64,000 nucleotides of DNA from Fumia xinanensis (GTDB taxonomy: Bacteria; Bacillota; Clostridia; Oscillospirales; Ruminococcaceae). The translations under genes and the position numbers were made by a program. This document shows, piece after piece, positions 50,429 to 59,479 of the stretch (position 1 is the first letter of the stretch; each line of letters begins with the position of its first letter). The stretch is from the NCBI RefSeq assembly GCF_014384905.1, contig NZ_JACRSV010000002.1:124001-188000 (forward strand), read 5' to 3'. The notes beneath the pieces were generated by a model. That model did no database searches. It was not told where the DNA came from and was given only the letters and a program-made list of their open reading frames with translations.

Positions 50429-51701
50429 GTGGTACGACGGCAGGCACATCAATGAGGTGTTGTTCTGCCAGCAGTTTTTGGACAAGCACCCCATGAAATG
50501 CGTGCGCGGGCGGCTGTTCACAGTGGACGGGCTGATCGAGGATGAGGGGCAGATCGGCAACCTGATTCTGGAAGAAATCTCAGGCTGCCTGACTTCCGGC
50601 TTGTCCAAGGTTGTGACAAACTTACTTGCCAGCATCAAGCTGCAAGCCTATTCGCCGCCGCTGCCCATTGAGACAGACCGCATCCATGTGGCCAATGGGA
50701 CGTATTTCATGGACGGCAGCTTTACCGCCAATAAGAGCTACTGCAACAACCGGCTGGCGGTCGCCTACAACCCTGACGCACCCACTCCGAAAAAGTGGCT
50801 GCAATTCCTATCAGAGCTGCTGCAACCGGAGGACATTCCAACCTTGCAGGAATTTCTCGGTTACTGCCTGCTGCCTACCACCAAGGGGCAAAAAATGCTC
50901 ATGCTCATCGGCAAGGGCGGCGAGGGCAAAAGCCGCATCGGTCTGGTCATGCGCTCCCTGCTGGGCGACAGCATGAACACCACCAGCATCCAGAAGGTGG
51001 AGAGCAACCGGTTCAGCCGTGCAGACTTGGAAAACAAGCTCCTGATGGTGGATGACGATATGGATATGAGCGCCCTGCCCAAGACCAATTATATCAAATC
51101 CATCGTGACCTCTGAGTGCAAGATGGACATGGAGCGCAAAGGCGTCCAGAGCTATCAGAGCCAGCTCTATGTGCGTTTTCTCTGCTTCGGAAACGGTGCG
51201 CTCACCGCCCTGCACGACAAGTCCGACGGCTTCTTTCGCCGCCAGATCGTGCTGACCACCAAAGACCGACCCGCAGGCAGAGCGGACGATCCGTTTTTGG
51301 TGGACAAGCTGCTGCGTGAAAAGGAGGGGATCTTCCTCTGGTGTCTGGAGGGTCTGCACCGGCTGATTGGAAACAACTATCAGTTCACAGTCAGCACCAA
51401 GGCCAGAGAGAATATGGAAACAGTCAAGCGCAGCAGCAACAATGTGATTGAGTTTCTGCAATCTGAGGGCTATATCCGCTTTCGGGCAGACAGCGAGGCC
51501 AGCTCCAAGGCGCTGTATGAGGCGTATCAGCGTTGGTGCGAGGACAATGCGCAAAAGCCCATGTCTGCCAACCGTCTCAGTTCCGAGCTTGCACAAAATG
51601 AGCGGCTTTACAATGTGGAGGCCACCAACAATGTTCATGTCGGCGGCAAGCGGGTGCGTGGTTTTGTGGGCATTGAAGTGGTCAATCCGCTGCCGTATTG
51701 A
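50400..51701 (+). CDS. P4-family phage/plasmid primase-helicase
   Basis: A 433-residue superfamily 3 helicase-type protein. Walker A is MLIGKGGEGKSRIG, Walker B LLMVDDDMDM, with the sensor LYVRFLCFGNGAL and the D5-type opening VANGTYFMDGSFTANKSYCNNRLAVAYNPDAPTP. The C-terminal winged part follows (SEGYIRFRADSEASSKALYEAYQRWCEDN). AAGGAGG precedes the ATG within the upstream gene. It likely unwinds the element's origin. Confidence 0.9.
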   Translation: MDMTPQAWPEWYDGRHINEVLFCQQFLDKHPMKCVRGRLFTVDGLIEDEGQIGNLILEEISGCLTSGLSKVVTNLLASIKLQAYSPPLPIETDRIHVANGTYFMDGSFTANKSYCNNRLAVAYNPDAPTPKKWLQFLSELLQPEDIPTLQEFLGYCLLPTTKGQKMLMLIGKGGEGKSRIGLVMRSLLGDSMNTTSIQKVESNRFSRADLENKLLMVDDDMDMSALPKTNYIKSIVTSECKMDMERKGVQSYQSQLYVRFLCFGNGALTALHDKSDGFFRRQIVLTTKDRPAGRADDPFLVDKLLREKEGIFLWCLEGLHRLIGNNYQFTVSTKARENMETVKRSSNNVIEFLQSEGYIRFRADSEASSKALYEAYQRWCEDNAQKPMSANRLSSELAQNERLYNVEATNNVHVGGKRVRGFVGIEVVNPLPY

Positions 51702-52207
51702 AAACGAGGAATGGACTTCAAAATTGCCGTACACGCCGTACACTCTGTACGGCTGTTTTTAACTTCATCCGCAAAATACGATTTTGCTTGTGTGTTTCGT
51801 GAAGCAATTCACGGCAGTGTGAAAAATTGACTGTTGAATCAACAGCTGGCACGCAAAACCGGCGTACAGAAGCGTACGGAAGCCGTTTTAGCCGTACACG
51901 GGCGGCTCAATTTTTCATCCCTGAAATCAATCCTTGTGAAATTCATGAAAATTTTCACCGCAAGCCGAATGCAATGCACCGCCCGGTGATTTACGGAAGT
52001 GAGAATCCACTGCACCGGAATGCGGTATATCCCACCGTTCCGCATGACCTCACGCAGAATGATGAAGCCGGTAGGGTGCTGTTGCGAACAGAGCATCACG
52101 AATGGAAATCTGAGCGGATTTGCGGCATGGCAGATTTTTCATCTCCCCACACACCAGCATCACCGATACGAAACTACACTACACGAAATAATGGAGGTAA
52201 ATATTGA
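51702..52207 (+). other. Gene-free region with GTAC-centred boxes, candidate origin
   Basis: No credible gene (a 126-codon frame here has no ribosome site and no family-like features). It contains six copies of GCCGTACAC or close variants: 51726, 51735, 51746 (inverted), 51861, 51872 and 51891. Copies 2 and 3 make a terminator hairpin with a T tail. Position right after primase-helicase genes suggests initiator-binding iterons. Confidence 0.5.
51735..51759 (+). terminator. Terminator after the primase-helicase gene
   Basis: GCCGTACA/TGTACGGC with a CTC loop, then TGTTTTT. Confidence 0.75.
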
Positions 52208-52423
52208 ATGAAATCTAATCTGAGAAACGAAATCAAATCGTACATCGTCCGTCAGGGAATGACCATGCAGGAGGTGGTTGATCTGCTGCGGGACGAACAC
52301 GGCTGGTCTGACAGCGTATCTAACCTGTCCAACAAGCTCCAGCGGGAGTCTTTGCGCTACACGGAGGCTGTCCAGCTTGCCGACGCGCTAGGGTACGAGA
52401 TCATCTGGCAAAAACGAAGATAA
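52208..52423 (+). CDS. Small helix-turn-helix protein
   Basis: A 71-residue DNA-binding protein: IKSYIVRQGMTMQEVVDLL, SVSNLSNKLQRESLRYTEAVQLADALGYEIIW, a compact XRE-like helix-turn-helix seen beside relaxases of mobile elements. It is followed after 14 bases by the DUF3847 gene. Probably an autoregulator of the mobilisation genes. Confidence 0.8.
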   Translation: MKSNLRNEIKSYIVRQGMTMQEVVDLLRDEHGWSDSVSNLSNKLQRESLRYTEAVQLADALGYEIIWQKRR

Positions 52424-52437
52424 GGAGGTTTTTCCAC

Positions 52438-52644
52438 ATGACGGATACGGAAAAGAAGCTGTTGCAGGCGCAGCACCGATTGGAGGAAGCGCAGGCGCGG
52501 GATCGTGTCAAGGAGCGCAAAGCCAGAACGCACAGGCTCATTCAGGAGGGTGCAATTCTGGAAAAGATGCTGCCAGAGGTACGGACGATGGAACTGTCTG
52601 TACTGGAGGATTACCTGATACAGAAGCTGCCGCAGCACGATTGA
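52438..52644 (+). CDS. DUF3847 protein
   Basis: A 68-residue, charged, mostly helical protein: TEKKLLQAQHRLEEAQARDRVKERKARTHRLIQEGAILEKML, typical of the DUF3847 family encoded next to MobA/MobL relaxases. AAGGAGG precedes the ATG. It resembles small relaxosome accessory proteins such as MobC in size and charge, which is the likely role. Confidence 0.82.
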   Translation: MTDTEKKLLQAQHRLEEAQARDRVKERKARTHRLIQEGAILEKMLPEVRTMELSVLEDYLIQKLPQHD

Positions 52645-52994
52645 ATTCCGCTGGGAGGTCTCCGGGAAACCGGGGGCCTTCCTCTTTTTTCTCCCGAAGG
52701 GCGCACTTACTCACCACCCTAAAGGGCAGTGGTATTTCCTGCGGAAATCGTGCGCTCTGCGAGGCGGATGTGGCTTCTGCGGAAGCCTCCAGACAATGCC
52801 GCAGCCCTTGCGGGTGCTGCTGTCATCGTCTGCGCAGGTCGCAGTTGTTTCTACTTTGGAAACAGTCTGCTCCCTGCCCGCACAAACCTGCCACCGGCAG
52901 CTTTGTTTGCGGCTATGACCCGAAGCTCAGCTTCGGGTCATTTTCTCTTTTGCGAAAGAGAAACAGAAAAAAGAAAGAACGAGGTGAAGAAGAT
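52645..52994 (+). other. Candidate oriT region upstream of the relaxase
   Basis: No gene. Nested inverted repeats are seen: GCGCAC (52701-52706)/GTGCGC (52750-52755) enclosing CCAC/GTGG and ATTTCC-TGC-GGAAAT (52734-52748). At 52916-52940 there is a perfect 12-bp hairpin, TGACCCGAAGCT/AGCTTCGGGTCA, with a 1-base centre and T-rich tail. Relaxase genes commonly sit beside their nick site; the exact nic is not identifiable by eye. Confidence 0.5.
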
Positions 52995-54683
52995 ATGGCG
53001 ATTTATCATCTGGAAGCAAAGGTGGTCAGCCGGGGCGCAGGCCGCTCCGCCGTGGCCGCTTCCGCTTATCTGAGCTGCTCCCGTCTATATAACGATTACG
53101 ACGGGATACAGCATGACTACACGAGAAAGCAAGGGCTTGTCTGGCAGCAGGTATTTCTGCCGGAATACGCCCCACAAGAATGGAAAGACCGTGAGCAGCT
53201 ATGGAACGCCGTGGAGGAAGTCGAGACGGCAAAAGACAGCAGGCTTGCCCGTGAGTTCGTTGTTGCCCTGCCCATCGAGCTAAACCGGGAACAGCAGATC
53301 GAACTGCTGCAAGAGTTTATCCGGGAGCAGTTTGTGTCCAATGGAATGTGTGCTGACGCTGCCATCCACGACACCGACGGTCACAATCCCCACGCCCACA
53401 TTCTCCTGACGGTGCGCCCGCTGGATGAGCAGGGCAAGTGGCAGTACAAAACCGAGAAGGAATACCTCTGCATGAGAAACGGCGAGGAATGCGGCTTTAC
53501 CGCTGCTGAGTTCCGGACGGCACAGAACGAGGGTTGGGAGAAACAATACCCCTACAAGATCGGCAAAAAGAAGGTGTATATGACGCCATCTGCTGCCGAG
53601 GCGCAGGGACTTGTCCGAGCGGACAAGCATCCCAAAAGCACCCGCTACGGCAGGCAGAATCCCCTCGCCGAACGCTGGAACAGCGAAGAACAGCTTGTTG
53701 TATGGCGGGCGGCATGGGCGGATGTAACCAACCGCCAGTTGGAGATGTACGGACACGACGAGCGTATCGACCACCGCAGCAACGCCGCACGGGGTCTGGA
53801 TGAGCAGCCCACCATCCATGAGGGCGTGACGGCACGGGCACTGGAGCGGAAAGGGATCATCGCTGACCGCTGCGAGATTAACCGGCAGATCAAGGCGGAC
53901 AATGCCCTGCTGCGGGAGCTGAAAGCTGCCGTCAAAAAGCTGGGGCAGGCGGTGAAGAATACCCTCCCGGCCATTGCCGAGGCCATGGAGAATCTGCGTA
54001 AAAATCTGCTGCTGTTCTGCTATCAGCTGGGGTATCTCCGCAAGGGCAAGGAACGCCTAAACACTTCGCTAAATACGCTGCGCCCTGCCCTCACACAGTA
54101 CAATCAGCTGGCAAAGGATATTCGGGATAAGGCGAAAGAGCGCCGCAGCCTGCTTTCCGAGAAAAAGGCTCTTTCCGCTGTCCATGTATTCCGACACCGG
54201 GAACTGGCGGCAAAGATTGCGGCACTGACAGAGGATTTGGAGGAACTGCGTTCGGAAAAGAATCTGCTTCTGGCGTCGCTGGCATATACCGAGGACGATG
54301 TCGCCGATAAATTTCCCAAAGACATTGCTACCATGAAGCAGAGCCTGAAACGGCTGGAAGAACAGGGGCAGAAATATTCCACCGAGCTGGACGCTGCCCT
54401 GAATGAGTATGCCGGGCTTCGGGAGCAGGCCCAGGGCTTCAACCCGGTGCAGTTGTATGAAACAAGGCAGGCCATCCGCCCCGGCAAGGAGCAGGAAGCG
54501 GAGAACCGAGCACAGCAGGTTTACGGCGAGAAGTACAACCTGCTGCTGATGTTTGACAGCAAAAAAGCGGTGTCCCGGATGCTGGACGAAGATGCTGAAC
54601 GGCAGAATGTGCGGAGACTGGTACGGCTGGCGCATAAGGAGCAGCAGACTTTTCAAAAGGAAAAAAGTGCGCAGGAACGGTAA
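52995..54683 (+). CDS. mobL: MobA/MobL-family relaxase
   Basis: Nicks oriT and leads one DNA strand into a recipient with a helper conjugation system. From ATG 52995 (GAGGTGAAG upstream) it has 562 residues. The N-terminal relaxase domain begins AIYHLEAKVVSRGAGRSAVAASAYLSCSRLYNDYDG; the catalytic tyrosines are in this stretch and the metal-binding histidines in HDTDGHNPHAHILLTV. The C-terminal half is a long coiled coil (about 300-520). No coupling protein or type IV secretion genes are in the element, so it is mobilisable rather than self-transmissible. Confidence 0.92.
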   Translation: MAIYHLEAKVVSRGAGRSAVAASAYLSCSRLYNDYDGIQHDYTRKQGLVWQQVFLPEYAPQEWKDREQLWNAVEEVETAKDSRLAREFVVALPIELNREQQIELLQEFIREQFVSNGMCADAAIHDTDGHNPHAHILLTVRPLDEQGKWQYKTEKEYLCMRNGEECGFTAAEFRTAQNEGWEKQYPYKIGKKKVYMTPSAAEAQGLVRADKHPKSTRYGRQNPLAERWNSEEQLVVWRAAWADVTNRQLEMYGHDERIDHRSNAARGLDEQPTIHEGVTARALERKGIIADRCEINRQIKADNALLRELKAAVKKLGQAVKNTLPAIAEAMENLRKNLLLFCYQLGYLRKGKERLNTSLNTLRPALTQYNQLAKDIRDKAKERRSLLSEKKALSAVHVFRHRELAAKIAALTEDLEELRSEKNLLLASLAYTEDDVADKFPKDIATMKQSLKRLEEQGQKYSTELDAALNEYAGLREQAQGFNPVQLYETRQAIRPGKEQEAENRAQQVYGEKYNLLLMFDSKKAVSRMLDEDAERQNVRRLVRLAHKEQQTFQKEKSAQER

Positions 54684-54734
54684 CACACTGTTCCCGTTTT
54701 TGAAGATATTGCAAGTTGAATTAGCAAAATGGGG

Positions 54735-54763
54735 TTGACTTGAGAGAAAAATGAGGGTATAAT
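54735..54763 (+). promoter_or_regulatory. Sigma-A promoter of the ECF/ABC cassette
   Basis: TTGACT, exactly 17 bases, perfect TATAAT; the strongest-looking promoter in the inner element. Confidence 0.85.
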
Positions 54764-54787
54764 TTTCTTGTTTTAGATATAGCTATA

Positions 54788-54863
54788 GGTTAGATATATC
54801 TAACCATGTGTCGTGTTGATTTATGCGACATTTTATTTACTGCGGCGGTTAGCGATTGCTAAC
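54788..54863 (+). promoter_or_regulatory. Two palindromic operators in the ECF/ABC leader
   Basis: GGTTAGATATATCTAACC (54788-54805) is a perfect 18-bp palindrome about 18 bases after the expected transcription start. GTTAGCGATTGCTAAC (54848-54863) is a second, perfect 6-bp-arm palindrome sharing GTTAG/CTAAC. Such sites suit a dimeric repressor, but none is encoded next to the cassette. Confidence 0.6.
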
Positions 54864-54892
54864 TGTTGTGAAGAGAATCTAGGAGGAAAGAT

Positions 54893-55483
54893 ATGAGTAC
54901 CAAAACCAACAAGCTGAAAACCAAAGACCTGATCGTTGCTGGAGCCTTCGCCGCCCTTTATGTGGTGGTACTGTTTGCGGTGGTGACTGTTATGGGGTTT
55001 GTCCCCATCCTTTATCTCATCGCTCCGTTTGTAAACTCGGTCATTTTAGGGTGCATTTACATGATGTATGTTATGAAAGTACCAAAAACCGGAGCAATTC
55101 TGATTCTTTCGGTGGCTGTAGGACTTCTCACTTCCACTGGCGGTGTGTGGGTATCTCTGATTTGGTGCCTCGCTCTTGGAATTGTAGCAGAGTTGATTGC
55201 CCGCGCAGGAAATCATAAGTCCAAGAAATCCTACATACTCAGCTATGTTGTTTTTGCCTGCTCCAGCATGTCTCCTTTCTGGATGCTGGCTTACGCCAAA
55301 CCGGCTTTTCTTCAGTCCTGCGAAGCTTATTATGGGGCCGACTATGCCGCAACGCTGGATAAGTTCACCCCGAGCTGGATTATTCTGGTTCTGATTGGAA
55401 TCGCCATGTTGGGCGGTCTGATTGGTGGACTGATTGGTTCCAAGCTTTTGAAAAAACATTTCCAAAAGGCGGGTGTGGTTTAA
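54893..55483 (+). CDS. MptD-family ECF transporter S component
   Basis: The substrate-binding membrane subunit of an energy-coupling-factor importer. The 196-residue protein has a basic N-terminus (KTNKLKTKDLIVAGAFAALYVVV) and six membrane segments, ending in the GGLIGGLIGSKLLKKHF motif. ATG 54893 follows AGGAGG. The one-base overlap with the EcfT gene implies coupling. The S component decides the substrate; for this group it is not established (a metal chelate or vitamin-like compound is possible). Confidence 0.85.
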   Translation: MSTKTNKLKTKDLIVAGAFAALYVVVLFAVVTVMGFVPILYLIAPFVNSVILGCIYMMYVMKVPKTGAILILSVAVGLLTSTGGVWVSLIWCLALGIVAELIARAGNHKSKKSYILSYVVFACSSMSPFWMLAYAKPAFLQSCEAYYGADYAATLDKFTPSWIILVLIGIAMLGGLIGGLIGSKLLKKHFQKAGVV

Positions 55484-56196
55484 TGCAGCTGATTGAAGCT
55501 GCCCAGCAGCCCATCCTTCGAATCGACGCCCGCACAAAATTTGCGCTGCTCTTCGGGGTGGGAATATCATCATTGATGTTCCCACCCCTGTGGCTGGAGG
55601 CAACCACTTTTGTTCTGATGGCGTTGCTTTTGACACTAAATAGGCGAATAAAAACCTCCGCAAAATTTACTGCTGCATTCCTCATTATGCTTCTGTTGGA
55701 CTGGACACTGTCGTTAAAAGTCAGCGGCGGCTTTGCAGCACTGTTTTTTTCTCTTGTAAGACTGGGAAGACTTATGCTCCCGATTTTTATGGCAGGAATA
55801 CTGCTGATGAAAACTACTTCTGTAAGCGAGTTTATGCTTTCTTTTGAGCGGATGCATCTGCCAAATAAACTGATCATACCCTTGTCAGTTATGTTCCGCT
55901 TCATCCCGACGATTTCCGAGGAGTGGCACAGTATCCGGGACGCCATGCGTTTTCGGGGGATTGGCATTTCTGTGCGTTCTGTGCTGACAAAGCCAATGAT
56001 GACGCTGGAATATACGATGGTGCCGCTGCTGATGTCAACCGCTACGATTTCTGACGAGCTGGCGGCGGCTTCCCTCTCCCGTGGACTGGACGCTGATACC
56101 AAACGTACCTGCATTGAGGATATAAGGCTGCGGACGCAGGATTTCCTGTTGATCCTGTTTTCCTTTGTAATTGCTGCAACGGGAGGGATGGTATGA
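55483..56196 (+). CDS. ecfT: ECF transporter transmembrane subunit EcfT (CbiQ family)
   Basis: The 237-residue scaffold subunit that couples the S component to the ATPases. It has hydrophobic segments at about 20-60, 75-95 and 215-235, and the coupling-helix motifs are the Ala-Arg-Gly type: FRFIPTISEEWHSIRDAMRFRGI and AAASLSRGLDAD. It overlaps both neighbours by 1-4 bases. Confidence 0.9.
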   Translation: MQLIEAAQQPILRIDARTKFALLFGVGISSLMFPPLWLEATTFVLMALLLTLNRRIKTSAKFTAAFLIMLLLDWTLSLKVSGGFAALFFSLVRLGRLMLPIFMAGILLMKTTSVSEFMLSFERMHLPNKLIIPLSVMFRFIPTISEEWHSIRDAMRFRGIGISVRSVLTKPMMTLEYTMVPLLMSTATISDELAAASLSRGLDADTKRTCIEDIRLRTQDFLLILFSFVIAATGGMV

Positions 56197-57674
56197 TTGA
56201 ATTAAAGCAAGTTACCTTCCAATATGATAATGCCCCCGAAAACGCACACAGCATCCGAAATATCAATTTAACTATACAAAACGGAGAGTGCGTTGTCCTT
56301 TGCGGACGAAGCGGCTGCGGAAAAACAACGATCACCCGATTGATTAACGGTCTCATTCCACATTACTACGAAGGAGTTTTGTCGGGTTACGTTTCCGTTG
56401 ATGGAGCAGAAATCAAAAAACAGAAGCTTTCTAAAATTTCACAGCATGTTGGTTCGGTATTTCAAAATCCCCGCAGCCAGTTCTTTAATGTGGATACAAC
56501 ATCGGAGCTGGCGTTCGGATGTGAAAATCAGGGACTACCCAAGGAAGATGTGCTGGAACGAATCGCGGATGCGGCGAACCATTTTTGCTTGAACGGTTTG
56601 CTGAACCGGAGTATTTTTGAGCTTTCCGGCGGTGAGAAACAACGGATTGCATGCGCCAGCGTTTATGCGGTTCATCCGGATATTTTTGTTTTGGATGAGC
56701 CGTCTTCCAACTTGGACCCCGCTTCCATTCAGCAACTGAAAGATGTTTTGCTGAAGCTGAAAGCGGAAGGAAAAACACTGGTGATTTCCGAACACCGTCT
56801 GTATTACCTTCTGGATATTGCCGACCGCTTTATCTGGCTCGATCAGGGCGAAGTTCGCTCCGTATATACCAGAGAAGAGATTCTTGCATTCAGCCCGGCA
56901 CAGATTTCGGCCATGGGACTGCGGGCGCTGGACTTGAAGCAGGTGGAAAGTGAAGCAGTGCATTTGAAACATCCTGAGCATGAATTTACGTTTCAAAAGC
57001 TGGAGTGTAAAGTATCCGGTCACAGCGTGCTGCATATCAAATCCCTACAAATCCCTGCTGGAGAGATTGTTGCGGTGATCGGTCACAACGGGGCTGGAAA
57101 ATCAACGTTTGCCGGGTGCCTTTGCGGAATCCGGAAACATACTGGCAAGGTTTTTTATGACAGAACAGAACGAAACGCCAAAAAGCGCCTGAAAGAAAGC
57201 TATATGGTCATGCAGGATGTAAACCACCAGCTGTTTACGGAGAGTGTGCGGGATGAAGTGACTCTGAATCTTCCGGAGGAACAATCGGAACAGGCAGAAA
57301 ACATCCTGAAACAGATGGGGATTGCCGAACTTGCGGAATGCCATCCTCTGGCACTGTCCGGAGGGCAGAAACAGCGGGTTGCCATTGCAAGTGCACTGTG
57401 TGCGGGAAAGAAAATCCTGATCTACGATGAACCTACCAGCGGGCTGGATTATGAAAGTATGCGCTGCGCATGTACTTTAATCCGGGATACTTCCCGGCAG
57501 GCGGAGTTATCTCTTGTGATTACCCATGATCTGGAATTTATCATGGCCTGCTGTACCTGTGTACTGCATATTGACCATGGAACAGTCAAAGCATTTTATC
57601 CCCTTGACAGCAGAGGAAAAGCAAGAGTAAAAAAAGAATTTCTATTACAGGAAGAAAGTGAGGAGGAATTATGA
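56193..57674 (+). CDS. ecfA: ECF transporter ATPase with two ABC domains
   Basis: A 493-residue tandem ABC protein. Domain 1 (about 1-230): Walker A CGRSGCGKTTIT, signature ELSGGEKQR, Walker B IFVLDEPSSNLD. Domain 2 (about 265-480): Walker A GHNGAGKSTFAG, signature ALSGGQKQR, Walker B ILIYDEPTSGLD. It thus combines EcfA and EcfA-prime in one chain. It overlaps the EcfT gene by 4 bases and the next ABC gene by 4 bases. Confidence 0.92.
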   Translation: MIELKQVTFQYDNAPENAHSIRNINLTIQNGECVVLCGRSGCGKTTITRLINGLIPHYYEGVLSGYVSVDGAEIKKQKLSKISQHVGSVFQNPRSQFFNVDTTSELAFGCENQGLPKEDVLERIADAANHFCLNGLLNRSIFELSGGEKQRIACASVYAVHPDIFVLDEPSSNLDPASIQQLKDVLLKLKAEGKTLVISEHRLYYLLDIADRFIWLDQGEVRSVYTREEILAFSPAQISAMGLRALDLKQVESEAVHLKHPEHEFTFQKLECKVSGHSVLHIKSLQIPAGEIVAVIGHNGAGKSTFAGCLCGIRKHTGKVFYDRTERNAKKRLKESYMVMQDVNHQLFTESVRDEVTLNLPEEQSEQAENILKQMGIAELAECHPLALSGGQKQRVAIASALCAGKKILIYDEPTSGLDYESMRCACTLIRDTSRQAELSLVITHDLEFIMACCTCVLHIDHGTVKAFYPLDSRGKARVKKEFLLQEESEEEL

Positions 57675-59479
57675 GCAAGCAGAAGCCCAAAACGGGGATG
57701 GGAAGGATGATGCAGCTGGCAATGACAAAAAAGCCTTTGGTGATTGCCTCTGTCATCTTGTCCTCACTGGCGGCGGTGGCCAGCTTTATCCCTTATATTG
57801 CAATTTATTTTATTATCCGGCAGATTTTAGCCGTATATCCGAACCTGAGCGCATTGGGACAGACCAGCCTGTTTTCCTATGGCTGGATGGCACTGGGCGG
57901 CGTTGCGGCGAATATTCTTCTGTATTTTGTAGCCCTTATGTGTTCCCATCTGGCGGCTTTCGGCACGCTATATGAGTTAAAGGTGAATTTCCTTTCCCAT
58001 TTGGCAAAGGTGCCTCTTGGATTTCATGTGATGATCGGAAGCGGTAAACTGCGGAAAATTACGGATGAGAACATTGAAAATGTCGAGAAATTTATTGCGC
58101 ATCAGCTTCCGGATATTGTAGCCGCATTTGTTTCTCCTGTTGTGATGGCTGTGATTCTGTTGAGTGTGGACTGGCGGCTCGGCCTGGCCTCAATTGTTGG
58201 AGTAATTATTGCTTTTATCATTCAGAGTATCGCCTACGGCCGGGAAGGCGCCAGAAAAATGATGGATGAGTACCAGCACTCGTTGGAAAACATGAACAAC
58301 GCCGCAGTAGAGTACATCCGTGGAATTTCAGTCGTCAAAGCGTTCAAGCAGACTGTTTATTCCTTTCACCGGCTGCACGAGACCATCAAAGAATATACTT
58401 CTGTGGTCATTCCATATACGCTGAGCTGGGAAAACATGATGTCCGCTTTTATGACGATTATCAACCATATTTATCTTCTCCTTTTACCGGTAGGGATTTT
58501 GATCGGCATGAATACCGGGGATTTTAAGGATTTTGCTTCACGCTTTATTTTTTATCTGGTATTCGTACCGTCCATTGCGGGCATTCTTTCCAAAATCATG
58601 TATGTCAACTCCGATGCCATGCGGATTGCCAACGGTGTAGAGGCAATGGATCAGATTCTGGCTGAGCCGGAACTGAAACAGCCGCCGGTTCCTAAAACAA
58701 CGGATCGCTATGATGTCAAGTTTGAAAATGTGTCATTCTCCTATGAGAAAGACAAAGAAAAACAGGCGATTTCCAATGTGAGCTTCCATGCACGGCAGGG
58801 CGAAGTAACAGCGATTGTAGGACCTTCCGGCGGCGGAAAAAGTACGATTGCCCATCTCATTCCACGATTCTTCGATGTGGATCAGGGTACTGTTTCCATT
58901 GGCTCGGTGGATATCCGGCAGATGGAAAGCCGATATCTGATGGAACAGGTCAGCTTCGTATTTCAGGATGTCTATCTGTTCAAACAGAGTATCCGTGATA
59001 ATATCAGGCTTGGGAACCAGAATGCCAGCGATGAACAGATCCAGGCGGCCGCGAAAGCCGCCCAATGCCACGACTTTATCATGGCGCTGCCAAATGGCTA
59101 TGATACGGTCATCGGAGAACAGGGTATCCATTTAAGCGGCGGCGAGCAGCAGCGGATTGCTATCGCCCGTGCCATTGTAAAGGATGCCCCTGTGATAGTG
59201 CTGGACGAGGCAACCGCCTTTGCCGATCCTGAAAATGAGCATTTGATTCAAAAGGCGTTTGAAAAATTGATGCAGGGGAAAACGGTAATCATCATCGCAC
59301 ACCGCCTTTCCACAGTTCGTAACGCCGATCATATCATTGTGATGGATAACGGGCGTGTAGCGGAAGAAGGCAGCCATGACGCCCTCCTGCAAAAAGGCGG
59401 ACGGTACGCATCTATGTGGAAAACCTACAATGAAACAGCCAGTTGGACAATGGAAAAGGAGGTGCCGGTCAATGGGTAA
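57671..59479 (+). CDS. ABC transporter with fused membrane and ATPase domains, subunit 1
   Basis: A 602-residue half-transporter of the type IV (exporter-fold) class. Six membrane helices (about 25-310) lead to a nucleotide-binding domain: Walker A GPSGGGKSTIAH, signature LSGGEQQR, Walker B VIVLDEATAFADPE. Note AFADPE where most have ASLDPE. Probably forms a heterodimer with the next gene product. Its placement in an operon with ECF importer parts recalls importers with an exporter fold (as in siderophore uptake), but the direction is not provable here. Confidence 0.9.
   Translation: MSKQKPKTGMGRMMQLAMTKKPLVIASVILSSLAAVASFIPYIAIYFIIRQILAVYPNLSALGQTSLFSYGWMALGGVAANILLYFVALMCSHLAAFGTLYELKVNFLSHLAKVPLGFHVMIGSGKLRKITDENIENVEKFIAHQLPDIVAAFVSPVVMAVILLSVDWRLGLASIVGVIIAFIIQSIAYGREGARKMMDEYQHSLENMNNAAVEYIRGISVVKAFKQTVYSFHRLHETIKEYTSVVIPYTLSWENMMSAFMTIINHIYLLLLPVGILIGMNTGDFKDFASRFIFYLVFVPSIAGILSKIMYVNSDAMRIANGVEAMDQILAEPELKQPPVPKTTDRYDVKFENVSFSYEKDKEKQAISNVSFHARQGEVTAIVGPSGGGKSTIAHLIPRFFDVDQGTVSIGSVDIRQMESRYLMEQVSFVFQDVYLFKQSIRDNIRLGNQNASDEQIQAAAKAAQCHDFIMALPNGYDTVIGEQGIHLSGGEQQRIAIARAIVKDAPVIVLDEATAFADPENEHLIQKAFEKLMQGKTVIIIAHRLSTVRNADHIIVMDNGRVAEEGSHDALLQKGGRYASMWKTYNETASWTMEKEVPVNG

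Noticed and set aside
50811..51743. A 310-codon minus-strand frame opposite the P4-type primase-helicase
   Set aside because: Shadow; the plus-strand gene has Walker motifs and a ribosome site.
51827..52207. A 126-codon plus-strand frame between primase-helicase and the small HTH gene
   Set aside because: No ribosome site, no family-like segments, and the region carries repeated GTAC boxes instead.
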